Origin: Cardiobacteriales bacterium
Lineage (GTDB): Bacteria; Pseudomonadota; Gammaproteobacteria; Cardiobacteriales; Wohlfahrtiimonadaceae
Reading direction: 5' to 3'
Length of the DNA stretch: 13,477 nt
Assembly: GCA_030150565.1 (NCBI GenBank)
Contig: JASLFR010000021.1
Coordinates: 1-13,477, forward strand
Within the stretch, counting starts at the first letter, position 1. The number at the start of each line of letters is the position of its first letter. The position numbers and the translations under genes are program-made. The notes under the pieces are model-generated. The model made no database searches, was not told the origin of the DNA, and saw only the letters and a list, made by a program, of their open reading frames with translations. This document shows positions 6,068-12,289 of the stretch, one piece after another.

Positions 6068-7282
6068 TTAAAGAAGATACTCATAAGTTGCTAATGAGAA
6101 TCCTTGAAGATCCTCTTCAAAGAGATGATCTATTTCACGCCCAAAAGCGATCACTTTAAAACGCTCCCCCATCCCTTCAGGTGAGACGAGCTCTTGTGTC
6201 GCTTTAGAGATCTTAAACCACTCAATATCACTCTCAATTGAGGCGTGCGCCTCCTCAAGCATCTCTGTTAATTGATTCCCTAAAAGGAAGAAATTTTGAG
6301 TGGTATACCCCATAAACTCCAATCCATCATTAAGAGCGATCTCTGCAACTTGTGTGAAATTCACATTTGCGGTCAAATCTTGAATTCCAGGATAGAGATA
6401 GAAATTCTCATGCGCATGATGTTTAAAATGGGCAAGAAGAGTACCGCTATTACGCTCTGGTCGGTAATACTCCGCCTCCTCATACCCATAATCGATGAAG
6501 AAGAGCGCCCCTCTCTTTAAATGCTCATACTGCTTTGGTAGCCACTCATTTAAGGTGGCACAAAATTCGCTCTGATACCCTTCAGGAAACGTTCGCCCCG
6601 CCTCTCTCTGCTCCTCAATAAATTGTATTAAACGAGCATCCCCCTTACGGAGAGTTGAGACAAATCGGAAGCTCTTCTCCTCCTCATTTCGCTCTAGCGT
6701 GACATCGATGTAGTGGGGCTCTCCTTCGTGGATAGTAAAGCGCTCTACCGCTAAAGCATCGAGCACCTCATTCCCAACGATAATCCCCTCCCACGCCTCC
6801 TCTGGAGGATGCTCTAACCACTTAACAGAATCGAAATATTGGGGTAGAGCTGCTTTAATTCTCTGCGCTTGACGCTCTCGTAATTGGGGAGAGACTTCAA
6901 TAATCCAATACTCATCAGGCAATTGATCAATTTTCTCTAAACGTAAAAGAAGATCGCGCGCCATCGTCCCATCTCCTGCGCCAAGCTCCAATATCTTCGG
7001 ATTATTTAAATGGGGAAGAATCTCTGCGCACTGATTAGCGAGCGCAAAGCTAAAGTAAGGAGAGATGAGGGGGGCGGTGACGAAATCCCCTTCTGCTCCA
7101 AAGATCGGAATGCCACTCGTATAATAGCCCCATTTAGGGTGGTAGAGCGCCTCATTAAAAAAGCGAGAGAAAGGGATCGATCCCCCATTCTCATCCATCA
7201 TTTTAACGATCTCAAAAGCGAGCGCTTCTGAGTGGGCCACCTCTTCTGCTGTCGGTTTTGGGAGAGTCTTCGGTTCGCTCAT
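6068..7282 (-). CDS. MidA-family SAM-dependent methyltransferase (NDUFAF7-like)
   Basis: A class I methyltransferase of the MidA/DUF185 family (COG1565), 404 residues. The start is ATG 7282, because GAGGAG ends 5 bases upstream and overlaps the in-frame GTG at 7288, ruling the latter out. Family motifs in order are FSRFFNEALYHPKWGYY (~38-54), GAEGDFVTAP (~62-71), the SAM-binding loop LELGAGDGTMARDLL (~98-112), EVSPQLRERQ (~129-138), GNEVLDALAVERF (~170-182) with the family NExxDA acidic residues, and FFIDYGY and DLTANVNF further on. In eukaryotes NDUFAF7 symmetrically dimethylates an arginine of the complex I subunit NDUFS2; bacterial substrates are not established. It lies 16 bases after a small lipoprotein gene and probably shares its transcript. 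Confidence 0.9.
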   Translation of the reverse strand: MSEPKTLPKPTAEEVAHSEALAFEIVKMMDENGGSIPFSRFFNEALYHPKWGYYTSGIPIFGAEGDFVTAPLISPYFSFALANQCAEILPHLNNPKILELGAGDGTMARDLLLRLEKIDQLPDEYWIIEVSPQLRERQAQRIKAALPQYFDSVKWLEHPPEEAWEGIIVGNEVLDALAVERFTIHEGEPHYIDVTLERNEEEKSFRFVSTLRKGDARLIQFIEEQREAGRTFPEGYQSEFCATLNEWLPKQYEHLKRGALFFIDYGYEEAEYYRPERNSGTLLAHFKHHAHENFYLYPGIQDLTANVNFTQVAEIALNDGLEFMGYTTQNFFLLGNQLTEMLEEAHASIESDIEWFKISKATQELVSPEGMGERFKVIAFGREIDHLFEEDLQGFSLATYEYLL

Positions 7283-7298
7283 TATCACTCCTCAATCT

Positions 7299-7565
7299 CT
7301 ATCGATTAACCGTTCCAAATCCATTAGCACGACGATTAACGCGCACCTCTTCATCAGGAAAGAGATCATGATTTGGCTCTTTTAAGGTGACGGAGATATG
7401 CTCACCTACATCATTAATGAGCCCAATCTCTTGATGCCCCTCACCATTAATCACAATAGAGACGATCTTCCCACTTCCACGGTAACTACTCCCCCCTTCG
7501 CCACTCCCTGTTGAGGCACACCCCACTAAGAGTGTAAGGGTGGTTAAGATAATTATTTTTTTCAT
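7299..7565 (-). CDS. Small lipoprotein, 88 residues
   Basis: The N-terminus MKKIIILTTLTLLVGCAS is a lipoprotein signal peptide with lipobox LVGC, giving lipidation at Cys16. Ala at +2 predicts sorting to the outer membrane. A Gly/Ser-rich linker (17-32) follows, then a small beta-rich domain (GKIVSIVINGEGHQEIGLIN to VRVNRRANGFG). I recognise no family; short beta-barrel-like domains of this kind occur in glycine-zipper-lacking outer-membrane lipoproteins. A strong AAAGGAG ribosome site precedes the ATG. It is the first gene of a pair with the methyltransferase, and a terminator separates it from rhlB upstream. Confidence 0.8.
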   Translation of the reverse strand: MKKIIILTTLTLLVGCASTGSGEGGSSYRGSGKIVSIVINGEGHQEIGLINDVGEHISVTLKEPNHDLFPDEEVRVNRRANGFGTVNR

Positions 7566-7583
7566 TTCTTCTCTCCTTTACTG

Positions 7584-7617
7584 AAAAAGCCCCTTCTCAC
7601 GATAGGAGAAAGGGCTT
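7584..7617 (-). terminator. Intrinsic terminator after rhlB
   Basis: On the minus strand AAGCCCTTTCTC (7617-7606) pairs with GAGAAGGGGCTT (7598-7587), a 12-bp stem with one U-G wobble and a 7-base loop, followed by TTT. It lies 22 bases beyond the helicase stop codon and upstream of the lipoprotein gene. Confidence 0.85.
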
Positions 7618-7638
7618 ATCTTTTAAATCTTAAAACGA

Positions 7639-9126
7639 CTACTCATCACTTTTAGGGGTTTGACCTTCACCCTCTCCCCCTTTTTGGGGCGTACGATTAT
7701 TGGGTCGACGATTTCGATTATTAGGGCGACGACGATTATTACGGCGAGGGGTACGATTCTGCTCCTCCCCCTTCGCTTCACCTTCAGCTCCATTTGGTTC
7801 TTCTACACGCTCCCCCTCTGCAACCTTCGGTCTAGGGCGACGCACACGACGACGATTATTTTGAGCTGAGCCCTGTTTCTGATTCCGATTATTCTGCGTA
7901 TTTCTGCGATTCCCCTCCCCTCTACGATTACGCACAGCCTCACGTGAAGGTTTTTCTGGGGTAATTAAGAGATCATCCTCAATCACTAATACAGGAATCT
8001 CCGCTTTAATATACTCCTCAATATCGGGGAGTGAGTAGACATACTCTTCACACGCAAATGAGATCGCTTTTCCTCGCTCTCCCGCTCGTGCTGTGCGACC
8101 GATACGGTGCACATAATCCTCAACATCTTGGGGAAGATCGTAATTGATCACATGAGTTACATCAGAGATATGTAAGCCTCGTGCAGCAACATCAGTTGCC
8201 ACCATAACGCGACGTTTCCCCTCTTTAAACTCCTCTAAAAGAGCCTCTCGACGATTTTGTGGCACATCTCCAGAGAGCGCAGCTGTAGGATGCCCATTCG
8301 CTTCAAGATAATTTGCGATATTATCGACCGAATAGCGAGTATTGGCGAAGATGATGGTGCGCTCGGGTGCTTCACGCTTCAACAATCCTAAAAGGAGCGC
8401 AATCTTCTCATCAGATGCCACATGATAGAGGCTCTGCTCAATGCGCTCCCCTGTCACCTGCTCAGGCTCTACCTGAACTGTTTCAGGATCATTCATATGT
8501 TCATAGGCAAGCTCTAATACTCGCTGAGAGAATGTTGCTGAGAAGAGCATATTGAGTCGCTTCTCTGCAGGGGGCATTTTACGCATCAAGTAGCGAACAT
8601 CACTAATAAAGCCAAGATCGAACATTCGGTCCGCTTCATCAAGCACTAAAACCTCGATATTACGAAGATCGAGCTGATGCTGTTTGTGAAAATCTAAAAT
8701 TCGCCCTACGGTTCCGATTACAATATCAGCATTATCTTCCAATTGACGCTTCTGAGCTCCATACCCAGCTCCGCCATAGAGAAGCGCATATTTTAAGCCT
8801 GTATAAGCGCCGAGCATCTTTGCATCATCATAGATCTGCAGTGCTAACTCTCTCGTAGGCGCCATAATCAACGCATAAGGCCCCTTTTTATTACGCTCTA
8901 CAGGCGTTGTCATAAGATGGTTAAGCGTTGCTAAAAGGAAGCTTGCTGTCTTCCCTGTCCCTGTTTGTGCCTGACCAGTAATATCCTTACCTTCAAGTAG
9001 CTTCGGCAATGCGAGCGCTTGAATCGATGTGCAATTTTGATAGCCGTTATCTTCAAGGCTCTCAAGGAGAGAGTCGTGAAGTTTTAGGTCGCTAAATTTT
9101 GTTGAGGTAAGATGCGGTTTTGCCAT
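7639..9126 (-). CDS. rhlB: DEAD-box ATP-dependent RNA helicase RhlB
   Basis: A 495-residue cytoplasmic RNA helicase. It has the Q motif around SIQALALP (34-41), motif I AQTGTGKT (53-60), Ia PTRELA (90-95), Ib-like GTVGR (138-142), motif II DEAD (163-166), motif III SAT (196-198), IIFANT (258-263), motif V ATDVAARGLHI (310-320) and motif VI HRIGRTARAG (340-349). The start MAKPHLTSTKFSDL and the runs RLNMLFSAT and LACEEY-like FACEEY place it with RhlB, the helicase of the RNase E degradosome. Its divergent position next to trxA matches E. coli. E. coli RhlB has 421 residues; here a low-complexity Arg/Asn/Gly tail from ~395 to 495 is much longer and carries repeats such as RRPNNRNRRPNNR, suited to RNA or RNase E binding. 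No strong ribosome site is seen before the ATG. Confidence 0.93.
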   Translation of the reverse strand: MAKPHLTSTKFSDLKLHDSLLESLEDNGYQNCTSIQALALPKLLEGKDITGQAQTGTGKTASFLLATLNHLMTTPVERNKKGPYALIMAPTRELALQIYDDAKMLGAYTGLKYALLYGGAGYGAQKRQLEDNADIVIGTVGRILDFHKQHQLDLRNIEVLVLDEADRMFDLGFISDVRYLMRKMPPAEKRLNMLFSATFSQRVLELAYEHMNDPETVQVEPEQVTGERIEQSLYHVASDEKIALLLGLLKREAPERTIIFANTRYSVDNIANYLEANGHPTAALSGDVPQNRREALLEEFKEGKRRVMVATDVAARGLHISDVTHVINYDLPQDVEDYVHRIGRTARAGERGKAISFACEEYVYSLPDIEEYIKAEIPVLVIEDDLLITPEKPSREAVRNRRGEGNRRNTQNNRNQKQGSAQNNRRRVRRPRPKVAEGERVEEPNGAEGEAKGEEQNRTPRRNNRRRPNNRNRRPNNRTPQKGGEGEGQTPKSDE

Positions 9127-9330
9127 GTTGTTTATAATAACCTGCCTTAATTATGTGCCTGTAGTAGTGCAAAAAGTATAAGATTTGCTTATAGGTGATA
9201 TTTAAAATCTTTACCAGCCTCAATCTTGTTATTTAGCTGGTAATCCGCTTTAATAAGCGTTGTACATTATCTTCATTTTACAAGATAATTCCAACTTAAA
9301 TATTTACGTCTAAAGAGGAGCATACCAGTT
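9127..9330. promoter_or_regulatory. Divergent rhlB-trxA control region
   Basis: Toward trxA, a likely promoter is TTGTAC (9260-9265) and GATAAT (9284-9289) with an 18-base spacer, and a GAGGAG ribosome site at 9315-9320. Just upstream lie two inverted repeats: TTACCAGC (9211-9218) with GCTGGTAA (9236-9243), and CGCTT (9246-9250) with AAGCG (9255-9259). They could be operator sites or a structured leader for the other strand. No convincing promoter for rhlB was found, only weak -10-like CATAAT and TATACT hexamers. Confidence 0.55.
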
Positions 9331-9654
9331 ATGAGTAAAATTTTTGATGCAACAGACGCAACATTTGATGCAGAAGTCGGCCAGTCGGATCTTCCCGTTC
9401 TTGTAGATTTCTGGGCAGATTGGTGTATGCCTTGCCGTATGGTTGGTCCTATTGTTGAGCAGATTGCTGAAGAGTATGCTGATCGCTTAAAAGTGGTAAA
9501 GCTCGACGTACAGAATAACCAAGAGACTGCGGTAAAATTCCAAATTCGTGGAATTCCAGCCCTTATGATCTTTAAAAATGGTGAAGTGATCGGTCAACAC
9601 GTTGGCGCATTAAGCAAAGATCAACTCGCTAAATTTGTTGACGCTCACATCTAA
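9331..9654 (+). CDS. trxA: Thioredoxin with a CMPC active site
   Basis: A 107-residue thioredoxin, the cytoplasmic dithiol reductant of ribonucleotide reductase, methionine sulfoxide reductase and many disulfides. Its length and fold features match E. coli TrxA: buried Asp26, the active site WADWCMPCRM with Cys32 and Cys35, Lys57 in VKLDV, and the cis-proline loop RGIPALMIF (Pro76). The striking difference is Met33 in place of the usual Gly (codons TGT ATG CCT TGC), which could shift redox potential or partner choice. The ribosome site GAGGAG is 10 bases upstream. It is transcribed alone: its own promoter lies upstream and a terminator follows. In E. coli rho follows trxA; here prfB does. Confidence 0.95.
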   Translation: MSKIFDATDATFDAEVGQSDLPVLVDFWADWCMPCRMVGPIVEQIAEEYADRLKVVKLDVQNNQETAVKFQIRGIPALMIFKNGEVIGQHVGALSKDQLAKFVDAHI

Positions 9655-9677
9655 TTAAGCAGCAACACACTCTTTTA

Positions 9678-9712
9678 AAGCCTAGGTAGTTCTCTATCTA
9701 GGCTTCTTTCGT
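9678..9712 (+). terminator. Intrinsic terminator after trxA
   Basis: AAGCCTAGGTAG (9678-9689) pairs with CTATCTAGGCTT (9694-9705), 12 bp with one G-U wobble and a 4-base loop, followed by the T-rich TCTTTCG. The T tract is interrupted, so termination may be incomplete. Confidence 0.8.
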
Positions 9713-9746
9713 TCACACTTTTAATCCATCGATAATTAGCTAATTT

Positions 9747-9756
9747 GGAGGCCTCC
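9747..9756 (+). promoter_or_regulatory. prfB ribosome binding site within a palindrome
   Basis: GGAGG (9747-9751) lies 7 bases before the ATG at 9759 and supports that start. It is the left half of a perfect 10-base palindrome, GGAGGCCTCC, so a CCTCC copy of the anti-Shine-Dalgarno core lies between ribosome site and start codon. Confidence 0.75.
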
Positions 9757-9758
9757 TA

Positions 9759-10860
9759 ATGGAATTGGTAAACGCACAGCATCATATGATTGAAGATTTA
9801 ACCGACCGCATCGATCAACTCCGGAGGTATCTTTGAGTACGATGAGAAGAGAGATCGACTCGATGAAGTCTTAATGGAGCTTGAAGACCCCAATATCTGG
9901 AATGAGAATCCTGAACGGGCGCAAGAGCTAGGGCAAGAGCGCGCCGCCTTAGATGATTTTGTCTCGGGAATGGATCGTTTAAGCGATGGATTGAAAGATG
10001 CCGCTGAGCTTCTAGAGCTTGCTGAGCTTGAAGAGGATGAGGAGACCATTGAGGCGATTGCTGAAGATCTTGAAGCGTACCAAAAAGAGGTGGAGGGATT
10101 TGAATTTCGCCGTATGTTCTCAGGTGAAGCGGACCCAAATAACGCCTTCTTAACGATTCAAGCAGGCGCAGGTGGGACAGAGGCGCAAGATTGGGCCTCA
10201 ATTCTTCTCCGTATGTATCTTCGTTGGGGGGAAGAGAAAGGGTTTAAAACGGAGATGCTCGAAGAGTCAGCGGGAGATGTCGCTGGCATAAAATCAGCAA
10301 CCATTAAATTTAGTGGCGAGTACGCTTATGGCTGGCTCCGAACAGAGACAGGTGTCCATCGACTAGTGCGTAAATCCCCTTTCGATTCAAACAATAAGCG
10401 GCACACCTCCTTCAGCTCCGTCTTCGTCTCCCCCGAGATTGATGAGAATATTGAGATCGAGATCGATCCATCAGAGCTCCGCTTCGATGTCTATCGCGCT
10501 TCAGGTGCTGGAGGTCAGCACGTAAACGTCACCGATTCAGCAGTACGAATCACCCACATTCCCACAGGAATTGTGACGCAGTGTCAAAATCAACGCTCAC
10601 AACATCGCAACCGTGAAACAGCCCTCAATCAGATGCGCTCTAAGCTCTATGAACTTGAGTTACAGAAACGAAGAGAGGCCGCTGATCTTCAAGAGGATAA
10701 TAAAGCGGATGTTGGGTGGGGATCACAGATCCGCTCATACGTTCTCGATCAAGCGCGCATTAAAGATTTAAGAACAAATCATGAGACTGGAAACACTCAA
10801 GCCGTTCTTGATGGTGCACTCGATCCCTTTATTGAAGCGAGCTTAAAGATGGGACTCTAG
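9759..10860 (+). CDS. prfB: Peptide chain release factor 2, +1 programmed frameshift
   Basis: The complete gene makes RF2 (about 366 residues), which recognises UGA and UAA and triggers peptide release. Translation begins at ATG 9759, reads 25 codons and meets an in-frame TGA at 9834-9836. The preceding CTC CGG AGG TAT CTT holds an internal Shine-Dalgarno (GGAGG) three bases before the slippery CTT, exactly as in E. coli prfB. A +1 shift continues at GAG (9835) as EYDEKRDRL. Counted in the fused protein, the stop-recognition motif SPF is at 206-208 and the catalytic GGQ at 251-253. Residue 247 is Ala, not the Thr of E. coli K-12. Low RF2 favours the shift, so the gene self-regulates. Calling a start at the internal ATG 9874 would lose 38 residues. 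E. coli's neighbour lysS is absent. Confidence 0.97.
9822..9837 (+). promoter_or_regulatory. RF2 frameshift site
   Basis: The site reads CGG AGG TAT CTT TGA G: an internal Shine-Dalgarno, a 3-base spacer, the slippery CUU, then the UGA stop as codon 26. The base after UGA is G, whereas E. coli has C. Frame checks on both sides agree with full-length RF2. Confidence 0.95.
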
Positions 10861-10915
10861 CCCACTCCCTCTAAAAATATGCTTTAATCAAACAAGAAGA
10901 ATGAGCTTTTCGAAG

Positions 10916-10939
10916 GGCGGAGCGATCTCCGCCTTTTTT
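10916..10939 (+). terminator. Intrinsic terminator after prfB
   Basis: A perfect 7-bp GC-rich stem, GGCGGAG (10916-10922) with CTCCGCC (10927-10933), loop CGAT, is followed by six T. It lies 55 bases past the prfB stop codon. Confidence 0.93.
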
Positions 10940-10969
10940 CCCCTTTAATACTTTATAAGAAGATATAAT

Positions 10970-12247
10970 ATGAAAAAGAACATAACGCCATGGTATTACG
11001 GCTGGACGATCGTCTTTGCCGCTGCTCTCCTTACGATGATTACGGTTGGGATGCGAATGAGCATCGGCCCCTTTCTTATCCCGATGAGTGAAGGATTAGG
11101 CATCAGCCGTACTTATCTCTCAAATGTCATTGCACTTGGCATGATGATGTATGGTTTTGGGATGCCAGTGGCTGGCTACTTCGTTGCTCGAAGAGGGACT
11201 CGATTTGTCCTCATTGCGGGGGCGATTATGGTCTCTCTCTCCCTTTTATGGACGGTAAAAGCGGGATCAGGTTTAGGGTTCACCCTCGCTTACGGCGTTC
11301 TCCTCTCCTTTGGACTCGCCTTTACAAGCCCTGTCGCCTTCACTCAACTCATCAGCCGCTGGTTTATTAAACGGCGTGCGATGTCGCTACTCTTCCTCTC
11401 CACAGGATCGATGGCGGGAATCGCAATTATGACTCCACTCTTTAGCTACACCATTAAAGCGTTTAGCTGGGAGCAGACACTAATCGGTTATGCAGCACTC
11501 TTCTCACTCCTAACCCTCTTTGTCGCCTTTGTCATCATCAAAGGTGAACCCCCTCGCTATGCTGATCTCACCTCTCAAGAGGAGATTGAAGCGTATGAAG
11601 CAAGAGAAGCGAAACGGAAAGAGCGGATGAGTGGCGTTGCCTTCACACTTAAAGAGGTGGTGAGCACTCGTCCATTTTGGCTCATCTGTATCGGTATCTT
11701 CTCCTGCGGCTTTAGTATGAATCTTTTAGGAACGCACGCTGTTCCTATGCTTCAAGATCACGGCTTTTCAAGAGAGATTGCCGCTTTTGGTGTCAGCCTT
11801 ATCGGATTGGTCGCAATCTTTAGTACCGTCGCTTTAGGGAGAATTGCAGCAGTAGTACAGCATCGTCTTCTGCTCGTTGCGATCTACTCTGTGCGTGGTA
11901 TCGCCTTCTTTGGTCTCGTTGCTGTCTTAGAGCCGTGGCAGCTCTATGCCGTTGCTATGATTGGTGGACTCGTTTGGGCAGGAAATATGGGGATCTCCTC
12001 AGGAATGCTCGCCGATATTTATGGAGCTCAGATTGTAGGAATGCTCTATGGATGGGCATTTGTTGGGCATCAGATTGGAGCAACCTTTGCAACATGGCTT
12101 GGAGGGTGGGGATATGAGACATTTGGCACCCACTGGATCTCCTTTGGCGCAGCGGGAGTCTTCCTCCTTATCGGTGCAACTGCCTCTTTCCTTCTCCCTA
12201 ATCGGGAAGAGTACGCCTCCTCCATCAGCACAATTAATCGGAAATAG
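10970..12247 (+). CDS. MFS transporter, monocarboxylate/oxalate-formate antiporter type
   Basis: A 425-residue inner-membrane protein with about 12 hydrophobic segments in two halves. They are split by a charged cytoplasmic loop at ~190-225 (around SQEEIEAYEAREAKRKERMS). The N-terminal WYYGW (8-12) before the first helix and the RRGTR loop between helices 2 and 3 (~74-78) are typical of the MCT and oxalate:formate antiporter branch of the major facilitator superfamily. Such carriers move organic acids, but the substrate cannot be read from sequence. The ATG at 10970 has only a modest AAGAAG site. A terminator lies immediately upstream, so it needs its own promoter; TATAAG (10954-10959) is a weak candidate -10. 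There is no terminator before radA 42 bases downstream, so some read-through is likely. Confidence 0.85.
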   Translation: MKKNITPWYYGWTIVFAAALLTMITVGMRMSIGPFLIPMSEGLGISRTYLSNVIALGMMMYGFGMPVAGYFVARRGTRFVLIAGAIMVSLSLLWTVKAGSGLGFTLAYGVLLSFGLAFTSPVAFTQLISRWFIKRRAMSLLFLSTGSMAGIAIMTPLFSYTIKAFSWEQTLIGYAALFSLLTLFVAFVIIKGEPPRYADLTSQEEIEAYEAREAKRKERMSGVAFTLKEVVSTRPFWLICIGIFSCGFSMNLLGTHAVPMLQDHGFSREIAAFGVSLIGLVAIFSTVALGRIAAVVQHRLLLVAIYSVRGIAFFGLVAVLEPWQLYAVAMIGGLVWAGNMGISSGMLADIYGAQIVGMLYGWAFVGHQIGATFATWLGGWGYETFGTHWISFGAAGVFLLIGATASFLLPNREEYASSISTINRK

Positions 12248-12289
12248 GCGATAATATCCCCTTTAACGATTAAGCGTAGGAGTGAAGTG

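Noticed and set aside
7283..7288. GTG at 7288 as methyltransferase start
   Set aside because: The Shine-Dalgarno GAGGAG overlaps this codon, while ATG 7282 has a normal 5-base spacing.
7660..7869. Plus-strand frame over the RhlB tail
   Set aside because: It is a composition artefact antisense to the Arg/Asn-rich repeats of rhlB.
7690..7900. Recurring cgacgattatt-like DNA, considered as a CRISPR or tandem repeat array
   Set aside because: The units are short, imperfect and explained by coding for Arg/Asn repeats in RhlB; there are no spacers of constant length.
9815..10201. Minus-strand frame of 128 codons
   Set aside because: It lies antisense to the well-supported prfB gene, has biased Leu/Arg/His composition and no ribosome site.
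9874..10860. Release factor 2 starting at the internal ATG
   Set aside because: This is only the part of prfB after the frameshift; homology continues upstream through GAG 9835 and across the CTT TGA site to ATG 9759.
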